Source of the DNA: Lachnospiraceae bacterium
GTDB lineage: Bacteria > Bacillota_A > Clostridia > Lachnospirales > Lachnospiraceae
DNA length: 10,421 bases
Direction: 5' to 3'
Assembly (NCBI GenBank): GCA_017614185.1
Contig: JAGACI010000075.1
Span: forward strand, 1-10,421
Below the pieces are notes generated by a model. The model saw only the letters and a list, made by a program, of their open reading frames with translations, was not told the origin of the DNA and did no database searches. A program made the position numbers and the translations under genes. Position 1 is the stretch's first letter, and each line of letters begins with the position of its first letter. This document shows positions 1 through 6,659 of this stretch, one piece after another.

Positions 1-2
1 AA

Positions 3-116
3 GCAAAGGTTACCCGCAACGTCAACGTAACAGGCCTCGAAGATGCCCCCAAAGGCAAGGCCAAGGAAGCTGTTAAAGCCGCAGTCGTAAAAGACGCGGT
101 AACTCCCGAGGAGTAA
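3..116 (+). CDS. C-terminal fragment of an unidentified protein (5' end outside window)
   Basis: Only one forward frame stays open from the left edge, giving 37 residues that begin AKVTRNVNVTGLEDAP and end AVTPEE before TAA at 114-116. The tail is rich in Ala, Lys, Val and Glu, with no cysteines and no membrane segment, so it looks like a soluble, charged C-terminus. I do not recognise the family. A strong terminator 30 bases downstream supports this being the true end of a transcribed gene. No start codon or upstream context is visible, so neither operon membership nor function can be judged. Confidence 0.6.
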   Translation, partial: AKVTRNVNVTGLEDAPKGKAKEAVKAAVVKDAVTPEE

Positions 117-146
117 TTCATAAGTATTAATCGCCACAAGCGAAAT

Positions 147-183
147 AAGAGCTGCAGACCAAATCTGCAGCTCTTTTATTATC
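147..183 (+). terminator. Strong intrinsic terminator after the left-edge gene
   Basis: A perfect 12-bp stem (147-158 AAGAGCTGCAGA pairing with 164-175) with a 5-base loop CCAAA is followed by TTATTAT. It lies 30 bases after the plus-strand stop. The stem is also the first hairpin met by transcripts of the convergent minus-strand operon ending at 235. On that strand its tail is TTATTTCG, so it may work in both directions, less strongly on the minus side. The rest of the 117-234 gap shows nothing else I can support. Confidence 0.85.
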
Positions 184-234
184 TAGATACAGACGATAGT
201 CTATAACTTTGCCCTTCAGTATAATTGCTTTAGT

Positions 235-774
235 CTACACTTTGAAATCCGCAAATCCCCCGTTGCCGGTCGCTTTCTGGGATTTCGACTCCTTCTCATA
301 CGGATTGTCATTGCCGCCATATTTTATCTTCGTGGTCGTCGTGCCTCCGGACACATAAACCCTTCCGCACTCCGGACAAACCGCCGTATGAATCGCAACG
401 GATGCCTGAATCACCTTTCCATCGTTCATCGCGGCTTTCTTGTATGCATTGGAGACATGTTCTCCTTCATGCGCCCTTACGGCTGAAGGAGCACTCTGGG
501 GTGAGATATGCGCGGCCGACTTAAAGGAAACCATCTCGTTGGAACCGTCCTGATACTTACGGTTCTTGCACGTCTGGCACTCTGTCGTTGGTTTTGCCTT
601 GTCGCCTTTTTCGATTCCGGTGGTTTTGTTGTCCACCTTTTCGCCGTTTCCGATCGCCGTGGCTCCTGCCAAAGCTTCCGCACCGGAATCCGGCTTTCCG
701 AGAGCAGATGTGGGAACAAGTCCTGCACTTCCGCCACCGTTAACAGACATCGGGTCATATCCAAAAGTTAACAT
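235..774 (-). CDS. Small HExxH putative zinc metalloprotease with two CxxC pairs (resembles SprA-related family)
   Basis: A 179-residue protein. Residues 1-62 are Gly/Ala/Ser/Lys-rich and probably disordered. A CxxC (C66, C69) follows, then the zincin-type motif H102-E103-G-E-H106 inside VRAHEGEHVSNAY, and a second CxxC (C133, C136) within CPECGRVYVSGGTTTT. The order 'RAHE..H', then 'GR.Y.VSGG', resembles SprA-related putative metalloproteases (Pfam PF12118 style), where an AHExxH motif precedes a GPDGKxYAVGGE-like segment; this assignment is from memory of the family. The two CxxC pairs could form a structural zinc site. No signal peptide or membrane helix is seen. The start at 774 is chosen because AGGAGG lies 8 bases upstream; a longer reading to 834 would overlap the MATE gene. 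It is last in the six-gene operon, 17 bases after the MATE stop. Peptidase activity is inferred from the motif only. Confidence 0.85.
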   Translation of the reverse strand: MLTFGYDPMSVNGGGSAGLVPTSALGKPDSGAEALAGATAIGNGEKVDNKTTGIEKGDKAKPTTECQTCKNRKYQDGSNEMVSFKSAAHISPQSAPSAVRAHEGEHVSNAYKKAAMNDGKVIQASVAIHTAVCPECGRVYVSGGTTTTKIKYGGNDNPYEKESKSQKATGNGGFADFKV

Positions 775-788
775 ATCTGTCACCTCCT
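775..788 (-). promoter_or_regulatory. Ribosome binding site that fixes the start of the HExxH gene
   Basis: On the minus strand AGGAGG (783-788) is followed, after 8 bases, by the ATG at 774-772. This near-perfect Shine-Dalgarno lies in the 17-base gap after the MATE stop (794-792). It rules out the in-frame ATG at 834, which would need 43 bases of overlap with the MATE gene. Confidence 0.85.
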
Positions 789-791
789 GTA

Positions 792-2135
792 CTACGCCAT
801 CGACTTCTCCTGTTTTGCGAAGTAATGAATCCAATCCGCTTTAAAATAGTATATCACAAATATAATCGCGCTTACCGACCATGTCAGTGGATAAGCCCAG
901 AAGATTACATTTACCTTGGGGATAATCCTTACAATTATGGTAATGTATGTGATTCGAAGCAGACACCAGCTCGAAAGCATTACCGCCATGGGGATGGTTG
1001 TTTTGCCTGCTCCCCTTAAAATACCTGCGATGCAGTGGTTAAGGGCCAAAAGGCAGTAAAACAGGCTCTCGGTTCTGGCCTGTGTGGTTCCGATTGCAAG
1101 TACATCGGCATCCTGGCTGAAAATACGGAGGAGATACGGTGATAACGTAAACACCAGAACTCCGATAAGCTCCGCACAGCCAACGCTTATTGCAGTGCCG
1201 ACTCTCGCGCCCTTTTTGACCCTGTCATAGTTTCCTGCGCCGAGGTTCTGACTTGTAAAGGTTGTAAGCGCCATGCACATGCATGTAATCGGTAAAAAAA
1301 CAAATCCTTCAAGTTTGAAATAGCTTCCGCTTCCGGCCATCGCAACCGAGCCAAAGGCATTTATATTGGACTGAACAACAACATTTCCGATTGCGATAAC
1401 GCTGTTTTGAATACCCGTCGGGAAACCGATCTGAAGTTCCTTCTTAAGAACATTCCAATCAGGTTTAACAAGCTTTGACAAATAAATCCTGTGCGGACCG
1501 TCGACCCTCATAAGTTTTGAAAAAGCAAGCACTGCGCTCAAAAACTGAGCTATAATCGTAGCGCCTGCGGCTCCGCCTATTCCAAGGCCAAGGAATTTGA
1601 CAAACAAAACATCGAGAATCGTATTTGTCACAGTGGAGCAGATAAGGTAATAAAGCGGCCTCTTGCTGTCTCCCACCGCCTGGAAAGCGCCACAGCATGC
1701 GGCATACATAACGTTTCCGATGCTTCCCATGAAAAATATTTTAAAATAGAGCACCGAATTGGGCATTACATCATCGGGTGTGCCCATCCAGCGAAGCAAA
1801 ACGGGAGTAAAGAACAATCCGACCACGGTAAGTACAACTCCCATAAATGCCGCAAATGCGATGATTGTATGGACAGCAACCGAAACGCCCTCCATATCCT
1901 TCGCACCATATCTCTTACCTATAATGACTGATCCGCCGGTAAAAAGGCCCATAATAAATCCAACCATTAGAAAAATTAAACTGCCGGTGGTACTAACCGC
2001 CGCCAGTGCCTCTTTGCCGAGAACGTTCCCGACAACCACGGAATCAACTACATTGTAGAGCTGTTGCAAAAGCTGCCCCATAAATAGAGGCAGCGCAAAA
2101 TAAACCAGTCTTTTTGTTATAGAACCTTCTGTCAT
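792..2135 (-). CDS. MATE-family multidrug/toxin efflux transporter
   Basis: A 447-residue, strongly hydrophobic protein of normal length for the MATE family, which uses sodium or proton gradients to expel cationic or other small molecules through twelve membrane helices. The N-terminus (SITKRLVYFALPLFMGQLLQQL, then YNVVDSVVVGNVLG and LAAVSTTGS) carries the first-helix pattern common to Firmicute MATE proteins of the MepA/DinF type. The second half repeats the fold around 'GIQNSVIAIGNVVVQSNINAFG'. The substrate cannot be told from sequence. The ATG (2135) lies one base after the stop of the C39-like gene, with AAGAAGGG just upstream, so translation is probably coupled. The gene before it encodes a putative cysteine peptidase and the one after it a putative metalloprotease, an unusual setting. 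No motif is missing or broken. Confidence 0.95.
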   Translation of the reverse strand: MTEGSITKRLVYFALPLFMGQLLQQLYNVVDSVVVGNVLGKEALAAVSTTGSLIFLMVGFIMGLFTGGSVIIGKRYGAKDMEGVSVAVHTIIAFAAFMGVVLTVVGLFFTPVLLRWMGTPDDVMPNSVLYFKIFFMGSIGNVMYAACCGAFQAVGDSKRPLYYLICSTVTNTILDVLFVKFLGLGIGGAAGATIIAQFLSAVLAFSKLMRVDGPHRIYLSKLVKPDWNVLKKELQIGFPTGIQNSVIAIGNVVVQSNINAFGSVAMAGSGSYFKLEGFVFLPITCMCMALTTFTSQNLGAGNYDRVKKGARVGTAISVGCAELIGVLVFTLSPYLLRIFSQDADVLAIGTTQARTESLFYCLLALNHCIAGILRGAGKTTIPMAVMLSSWCLLRITYITIIVRIIPKVNVIFWAYPLTWSVSAIIFVIYYFKADWIHYFAKQEKSMA

Positions 2136-2136
2136 A

Positions 2137-2754
2137 CTAACCCTTCTTCAAAATAACAACCGCACCCTCGCCATGCTCAAGGTGCCCGCGAATCATCGCG
2201 TCTTTGGGATAAGCTTTAACGCCGTTCCCGTTCCAGGGATCGTTTGTAATAAGCTCGTCCCCTTCGTATCCTGCCAGTAAAAGGCAGTGCTCATTGCTAA
2301 TCCATGTAAACTTCTCTCCCGTATCCTTAAGAATCCACTTAGGACCCTCAAATGCGGGATGCATGTCGATACCCGTCCAGTACATTACGGGCACATCCTT
2401 ATCAATATACTCCTTTATGAGTTCGTCTGTCGACAAGGCAGATACATCTTTTGCAAAAAAAGGTAAAGCCTTGTCTTCAAAGTACTTTGTAAGGGCCTTA
2501 ATCATAACGCCCTCAAAGCATCCGAAAGAATTGGAATCATAAGGAGAACCCACAAAAACTTTTCTTGGGTCCGGCCCGTATGTAACTCCGTCTCTTTCTT
2601 CAAACCCGTCTTTTTCAAGATAATTATCAATAAAGTCCCTTATATCGACATCTACGCCAAGGAAGTGAAGATACATCATCGCCGATATGGTTTCACACCC
2701 CGTCGGATAATCGGGGCTTTGATTAATGTATGGAATATCAATCAGTTTTTTCAT
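2137..2754 (-). CDS. C39-like (papain-fold) cysteine peptidase family protein
   Basis: A 205-residue protein matching the C39-like peptidase group (Peptidase_C39_2 / YvpB-like). The N-terminus LIDIPYINQSPDYPTGCET places Gln12 as the likely oxyanion-hole residue and Cys20 as nucleophile. His156 in SNEHCLLLAGY and Asp172 in TNDPWNG complete the expected triad. The central part holds 'DPRKVFVGSPYDSNSFGCFEGVMIKAL', typical of this group. I see no signal peptide, lipobox or membrane helix, so as annotated it is cytoplasmic, although many relatives are exported. It lies 5 bases after the lipoprotein stop and 1 base before the MATE start, in one operon. No clear Shine-Dalgarno precedes its ATG, which suggests translational coupling to the gene upstream. 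The substrate is unknown. It lacks the ABC-transporter fusion seen in true bacteriocin-processing C39 exporters. Confidence 0.88.
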   Translation of the reverse strand: MKKLIDIPYINQSPDYPTGCETISAMMYLHFLGVDVDIRDFIDNYLEKDGFEERDGVTYGPDPRKVFVGSPYDSNSFGCFEGVMIKALTKYFEDKALPFFAKDVSALSTDELIKEYIDKDVPVMYWTGIDMHPAFEGPKWILKDTGEKFTWISNEHCLLLAGYEGDELITNDPWNGNGVKAYPKDAMIRGHLEHGEGAVVILKKG

Positions 2755-2759
2755 AATAA

Positions 2760-3815
2760 TCAGTTAATCACAAGCACGTTCTTGCCCTGTGCAGCCTTAA
2801 CCTGCGCCTTGAGGTCATCATCAAATCTGCAGTCCTTGAAAGTTATAATCGAATCTGTCGTTGCATAAATAAAATCTGTCTTGCCGGCTTCATCAAGGAA
2901 AACGCAGCCGTTGAATGTCATCTGGCTAGCGTAGCACTCAATCTGACTGAATCCTTCGTCAATAACAAAAGTACAGTCGTCAAACACAGCATTCTTGCTG
3001 ATTCTGAAATCCAAAAGTCCGTATGAGCAGTCGCGGATCTTGGTGTTCTTGCAGTAAAGATTGTTGGTATCCTGTGCGCTTATTCCATAGGTTCCGCAGC
3101 CGTAAAGATCAAGACCCAAAAGATCGATATTTCTGCACTTTTCAAATCCAAGAACATCTCCCGCACAGCTTCCTTTGTCGGGTGTATGGCCGGCAATCAC
3201 GTTGGAAATTGTGATATTGTCGCATTTGGCGAAATGCAAAACATCCGCGTATCTGGGCTCAGCCTGAAGATGTGCGGAGTCTTTCATATCATCGCACACG
3301 ATTGTAAGGTTCCTGATATTAACTATCTCAAGCTCAAGGCCGTCGAACTCTTCAAGCGAGCCGACATAAGGCTCTGTAAGATTCTCAACCACCTCAAAAC
3401 TTAATGTGGGATCATCGAGCACATCCGTTATGTTATAAACGCCGGGCTCAAGGTGAATAACCGTATTTGACTTGATAGCCTTAACAAAGCTCTTCGCATC
3501 ACTTACGTAAACGTCGTTCATAACGACTTCTTCGGGTGCGGGAGTCTTGGTAATCTCGGCCTTGGGAATTCCGCTTTTTTCTACCTGGGGAGGCGTTATT
3601 ACCTCGATATCGTCATCAGGTTCTTCGACAATAATCTCCTCAGGTTCTTCTTCAAATCCGTACTCGTACTCATCCTCGAACTCCACGTATTCATCGTAGT
3701 CTTTGTGAAAAGCCCTTCTGATTTTTTCAAAAACAGTGTGAGGTCCGATACATCCCGTAAGGAATGTTGATGCCACAAATAATGACACACATGTCACCAA
3801 AATTCTCTTTTTCAT
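2760..3815 (-). CDS. Surface lipoprotein with acidic linker and right-handed beta-helix domain
   Basis: A 351-residue protein. Residues 1-22 form a lipoprotein signal (positive MKKR, hydrophobic core, lipobox LTGC with Cys22), so it should be lipid-anchored outside the membrane. Residues 39-70 are an acidic, Glu/Asp/Tyr-rich tether, followed by a Pro-containing linker (75-95). From about 104 the sequence 'SDAKSFVKAIKSNTVIHLEPGVYNIT' marks the first coil of a right-handed parallel beta-helix (pectate-lyase/NosD-type fold). Repeating short strands of the form F-x-x-C-x-x-I/F continue to about 335. The fold commonly binds or cleaves polysaccharide; no catalytic residues can be assigned, so a binding role is equally possible. 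The start has a good AGAGGAGAG site about 7 bases upstream. It follows the 140-aa gene by 22 bases. Confidence 0.88.
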   Translation of the reverse strand: MKKRILVTCVSLFVASTFLTGCIGPHTVFEKIRRAFHKDYDEYVEFEDEYEYGFEEEPEEIIVEEPDDDIEVITPPQVEKSGIPKAEITKTPAPEEVVMNDVYVSDAKSFVKAIKSNTVIHLEPGVYNITDVLDDPTLSFEVVENLTEPYVGSLEEFDGLELEIVNIRNLTIVCDDMKDSAHLQAEPRYADVLHFAKCDNITISNVIAGHTPDKGSCAGDVLGFEKCRNIDLLGLDLYGCGTYGISAQDTNNLYCKNTKIRDCSYGLLDFRISKNAVFDDCTFVIDEGFSQIECYASQMTFNGCVFLDEAGKTDFIYATTDSIITFKDCRFDDDLKAQVKAAQGKNVLVIN

Positions 3816-3837
3816 ATACTCTCTCCTCTAAAACTAC

Positions 3838-4260
3838 TTAACCCCTTCTGAATCCAAACATTTCCCCAATAGATTTTTTGAACCCGTTATTGATTACTTC
3901 AAAGGTTGAAGCCTGGATTTCAGGCCCCGGAAATGTCTCATTCCACTTTGAAAGAAGCGTTTCCGAGAAAGCATTACTGACATCCGTGTCAATTTCTTTG
4001 GCCGCAGGAAGAAGATACAAAGCGATGATAACTCTTAAGTCGATAAAAAATCCCTCTTTATGTCTCTTCTTAAGAGTAGCCTCCTCCTCCTGAATCTTAC
4101 TTATAAGCTCTTCTGCGCCCTTTTTCGCATCGTCTGTGGTAACGCCGTCAAGCGCATCGAAAAGTTTCTTCCTGTAGTTTTCAAATGCTGTCGGATAATT
4201 TTTCCTGTTGAAGTTTTTAAGAAAATCCTTCTTGTCTGTAAGTAAATCGTAAGTTATCAT
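3838..4260 (-). CDS. Uncharacterised 140-aa soluble protein
   Basis: Not recognised. The product is Lys/Glu-rich and looks mostly alpha-helical, with a likely helical hairpin around residues 45-68 (AKKGAEELISKIQEEEATLKK). One modest hydrophobic stretch (FFIDLRVIIALYLLPAA, about 71-87) is probably too short and too interrupted for a confident membrane helix. There is no signal peptide, no cysteine and no known catalytic motif. The segment 'LLSKWNETFPGPEIQASTFEVINNGFKK' looks like a conserved core. The start lies 9 bases after the PAP2 stop with AGAGGCAG upstream, and the gene is followed 22 bases later by the lipoprotein. Tight packing and a full-length reading frame make it a real gene; its role is unknown. 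Confidence 0.8.
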   Translation of the reverse strand: MITYDLLTDKKDFLKNFNRKNYPTAFENYRKKLFDALDGVTTDDAKKGAEELISKIQEEEATLKKRHKEGFFIDLRVIIALYLLPAAKEIDTDVSNAFSETLLSKWNETFPGPEIQASTFEVINNGFKKSIGEMFGFRRG

Positions 4261-4269
4261 ACTCTGCCT

Positions 4270-5214
4270 CTATTTTCCTTCCTTTTTTCTAAAGGGACTG
4301 TACTTAAATATCATTGGATAAATCGCTGTCAAAAAGAAGATAACGATTCCGTATCTGACAAACCTTAAAAGGTTTGCGGCATATGATCCCGAATCAAGAA
4401 ACTCCTTACTGAAAGGCATCTTAAGAAGCGTATTAAGAACAAGGTAAATCGCTCCGCCCAAGATTACTCTTAAGATGATTTCAAGCGGGTTGTTTGTCGC
4501 CTCAAACTTAACAAATTTCTCCTCAAAGGGTTCGCTTAGGAGGAATCCGATCAAAAGCCCGTATGAGGCAAAATAATCGCTTGTCTTACAGTAAAACATT
4601 CCTATTCCGCAGATAATTGCCAAAACGACGAATCTTACTCTCTTATCAAGAATTCTGCCAAGGATTAAAGATACACCAAACATTACGACAAGGCCCAAAG
4701 CCCATCCGCAAAGAACATCCGTAGGGTAATGGCATCCCACAACGACTCTCGAGAATCCTACAAGGAAGCAAAGAATCGGGGCCAGTATCGAGAAGACCTT
4801 TCTAAGCTCCTTACTGTGGAACGCAAGCGCCGGATACATAACAGCTGCGTTTGTGGAATGTCCGCTCGGGAACGAATACCCCTGCGTTGATATATTGTAA
4901 AGGTCGCTTCCGGAATCCACGGGACGCAGGCATTTGATGCTTGGATTGTCAAAATACGGTCTTCTTCTGAAGAATATATTCTTTATCATCGGAGCAGCGC
5001 AAAGTCCCACGCAGATTGTAACTCCGACCTTTCTTCCAAGCTCTTTGTTATAACACCAGTAAATAAAACCCATAATCGCTATCATCACCAGCTCTTCGCC
5101 AAAAGCGGAGAAAACGGAGATAACCGAAATAACGCTCTCAGGGATATTGGCCTGAAGCCATTCCATCAGAGCAATTTCCCAGGAAAATTGAAAGGTGTAT
5201 CCTTCAAAAACCAT
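4270..5214 (-). CDS. PAP2-family integral membrane phosphatase
   Basis: A 314-residue multi-helix membrane protein with all three PAP2 (phosphatidic acid phosphatase type 2) signatures. Motif 1 is K78-NIFFRR-R85-P86 (KxxxxxxRP), motif 2 is P116-S-G-H119-S, and motif 3 is S155-R156-VVVGC-H162-YPT-D166. His119 and His162 are the expected catalytic pair, with the active site facing outwards. The family dephosphorylates lipid phosphates such as undecaprenyl pyrophosphate, phosphatidic acid or phosphatidylglycerol phosphate; the exact substrate cannot be chosen here. About 100 extra residues follow the catalytic core (from about 190), with further hydrophobic segments, making it longer than minimal PAP2 enzymes of about 200 residues. 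It is first in the six-gene operon. The start has AAAGGAGT 7 bases upstream and TATAAT (5260-5255) further up. Confidence 0.93.
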   Translation of the reverse strand: MVFEGYTFQFSWEIALMEWLQANIPESVISVISVFSAFGEELVMIAIMGFIYWCYNKELGRKVGVTICVGLCAAPMIKNIFFRRRPYFDNPSIKCLRPVDSGSDLYNISTQGYSFPSGHSTNAAVMYPALAFHSKELRKVFSILAPILCFLVGFSRVVVGCHYPTDVLCGWALGLVVMFGVSLILGRILDKRVRFVVLAIICGIGMFYCKTSDYFASYGLLIGFLLSEPFEEKFVKFEATNNPLEIILRVILGGAIYLVLNTLLKMPFSKEFLDSGSYAANLLRFVRYGIVIFFLTAIYPMIFKYSPFRKKEGK

Positions 5215-5227
5215 GTGTTTTACTCCT

Positions 5228-5256
5228 TTGCGTTTTAAAAGTATATCTTGTATGAT
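5228..5256 (+). promoter_or_regulatory. Candidate promoter for truA
   Basis: TTGCGT (5228-5233) is followed by a 17-base spacer and TATGAT (5251-5256), giving a start of transcription near 5263, about 27 bases before truA. The -10 box matches well and the -35 only half. It overlaps the ribosome binding site of the divergent PAP2 gene and the left arm of the 5250-5266 inverted repeat. Confidence 0.5.
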
Positions 5257-5266
5257 TATATCATAC
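5250..5266. repeat. Perfect 17-base inverted repeat in the divergent promoter region
   Basis: GTATGAT-TAT-ATCATAC: 7-base arms, perfectly symmetric around a 3-base centre. It covers the -10 boxes of both divergent promoters (truA side and PAP2 side). This size and position suit a dimeric regulator, so it is a candidate operator. Part of the symmetry may arise simply from two opposing -10-like sequences. Confidence 0.5.
5255..5260 (-). promoter_or_regulatory. Candidate -10 box for the PAP2-led operon
   Basis: On the minus strand a perfect TATAAT lies about 40 bases before the PAP2 ATG, within GATATAATCAT. A convincing -35 box is not visible at the normal distance: the sequence there is G/C-rich and only weakly like TTGACA. 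The promoter may therefore need an activator or be weak. The same GATATAATCATA string occurs in the SPFH promoter. Confidence 0.5.
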
Positions 5267-5289
5267 CTTAACGTGGGGGACGAAGGATT

Positions 5290-6042
5290 ATGAAAAAAAA
5301 CTACAAGATGGTGGTTTCTTATGACGGAAGCCGTTACAAGGGATGGCAGCGTCTGAAAGACCAGGATCTCACCATTCAGGGGAAGTTACAGGAAGTCCTC
5401 GATAAGCTCGAGGGAGAATTTGTCGACGTGACGGGCTCGGGAAGAACGGATGCCGGTGTTCATGCGCTAAGGCAGGTCGCAAACTTCCATCTGTCAAAGG
5501 ATATGACCTGCGAAGAAATACACGCTTACTTAAACCGTTATCTTCCGGATGACATTGCTGTCATTTCTGTCGAAGAGGCGGACGAGAGATTCCATGCCAG
5601 ATTCAATGCGATAAGCAAAACCTATCGCTACACAATCCGCACTTCGCCTGTTTTAGATGTATTCAGAAGAAAGTATGAATACAGTTATACCGACTATCCG
5701 CTTGATATTAAACTTATGGAAAAAGCCGCCTCACATCTTACGGGCACGCATGATTTCATGAGTTTTTGCGGCAACAATCATATCAAAAAATCAACCGAGA
5801 GAACCCTCTTTTCAATCGATATCAAAAGGGAGGGTGACCTTGTAATAATCGACTTTACGGGAAACGGTTTCCTTCAAAACATGGTAAGAATCCTTACGGG
5901 AACCCTCATTGAAGTGGGTGCCGGGCTCAGGGATGCCGATTCAATGGATGAGCTTGTCAAAGCAAGAAAAAGAAGCGAAGCGGGCTTCATGGCTCCTGCC
6001 AAAGGACTTACTCTTTTGAAAGTCGTTTATGAGGATAAGTAA
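5290..6042 (+). CDS. truA: tRNA pseudouridine(38-40) synthase TruA
   Basis: A 250-residue protein of normal TruA length. TruA converts uridines 38, 39 and 40 of the tRNA anticodon arm to pseudouridine. The catalytic motif GSGRTDAGVHAL is intact with nucleophile Asp54. Other hallmarks are the start 'YKMVVSYDGSRYKGWQ', 'FHARFNAISKTYRY' and, near the end, 'GNGFLQNMVRILTGTLIEVG'. The ATG is preceded by GACGAAGGATT, whose AAGGA is closer to the start than ideal. The stop (TAA) shares its last base with the ATG of the next gene, so the two are cotranscribed. This family can have paralogues in Clostridia, and whether this is the main copy cannot be told from the window. Confidence 0.96.
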   Translation: MKKNYKMVVSYDGSRYKGWQRLKDQDLTIQGKLQEVLDKLEGEFVDVTGSGRTDAGVHALRQVANFHLSKDMTCEEIHAYLNRYLPDDIAVISVEEADERFHARFNAISKTYRYTIRTSPVLDVFRRKYEYSYTDYPLDIKLMEKAASHLTGTHDFMSFCGNNHIKKSTERTLFSIDIKREGDLVIIDFTGNGFLQNMVRILTGTLIEVGAGLRDADSMDELVKARKRSEAGFMAPAKGLTLLKVVYEDK

Positions 6043-6650
6043 TGAGATTTTATATCGCAGATCTGCACTTTTTTCATGAGAACTTAATAAAGTCCATGGA
6101 CAACCGCGCATTCGAATCGATTGAAGCCATGAACTCATATATGATAGAACAATGGAATTCTGTTGTAAGAAAAAATGACGAGGTTGTCATTTTGGGAGAT
6201 TTCTCCTACGCCAAATGGGATAAGACAGCTCCCATCGTAAAGGAACTTAAGGGCAAGAAATACCTTGTTACCGGCAATCACGACAAGTTTGTAAAGGATA
6301 AAAGTTTCGATCAGTCCCTCTTTAAATGGGTCGGACCGTATCTTGAATTAAACGATAACAACAGAAAAGTTATCCTGTGCCATTACCCGATTATGTGCTA
6401 TAACGGCCAGTATAACTTCTCAAAAGCAGGCAATTCCAAGACCTACATGCTGTATGGTCACGTCCATAACTCATACGACTATACACTCGTTAAGGACTTC
6501 GTTAATGACACGCGTGTCAGAACTCGCGAGGTTAAAGACCTAGAAGGTGAAATTCCAATCCCCTGCAACATGATTAACTGCTTTTGTATGAGAAGCGATT
6601 ACAAGCCGTTAACTCTCGATGCATGGATTGCGCTTGAGGAAAAAAACTGA
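6042..6650 (+). CDS. Calcineurin-like metallophosphoesterase
   Basis: A 202-residue protein with the full metallophosphoesterase metal-binding set in order: D7-L-H9, G52-D53, G78-N79-H80-D81, H114 (in CHYP), and G139-H140-V-H142. The short, single-domain form resembles the small COG4186-type phosphoesterases, whose physiological substrate is not settled. Two metal ions should sit between these residues and hydrolyse a phosphoester. No signal peptide or membrane segment is present, so it is cytoplasmic. It overlaps truA by one base (TAATG) and is probably translated by reinitiation. Its TGA stop (6648-6650) directly abuts the stop of the convergent zinc-ribbon gene, with no spacer. The function within this pair is unclear; a link to tRNA metabolism would be speculation. 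Confidence 0.92.
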   Translation: MRFYIADLHFFHENLIKSMDNRAFESIEAMNSYMIEQWNSVVRKNDEVVILGDFSYAKWDKTAPIVKELKGKKYLVTGNHDKFVKDKSFDQSLFKWVGPYLELNDNNRKVILCHYPIMCYNGQYNFSKAGNSKTYMLYGHVHNSYDYTLVKDFVNDTRVRTREVKDLEGEIPIPCNMINCFCMRSDYKPLTLDAWIALEEKN

Positions 6651-6659
6651 TTACCAGTC
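6640..6659 (-). terminator. Weak hairpin with U-tract at the end of the SPFH operon
   Basis: Reading the minus strand, ACTG (6658-6655), loop GTAAT, CAGT (6649-6646) and then a run of T (6645-6640) directly follow. The stem is 4 bp, plus one possible G-T pair. It includes the stop codons of both convergent genes. The short stem makes it weak, but no other terminator is visible for this operon. Confidence 0.3.

Noticed and set aside
184..234. A separate terminator for the six-gene operon just after 235
   Set aside because: Only a 4-bp AGAC/GTCT hairpin is present there, without a T-run; the 147-175 stem is the better candidate for both directions.
775..834. A 20-residue N-terminal extension of the HExxH protein starting at 834
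   Set aside because: It would overlap the MATE gene by 43 bases, and a near-perfect AGGAGG site 8 bases before the ATG at 774 marks the real start.
508..844. Plus-strand reading frames of 87 and 92 residues opposite the HExxH gene
   Set aside because: They lie antisense to a gene with clear motifs and have no convincing ribosome binding site; the products look like random translation.
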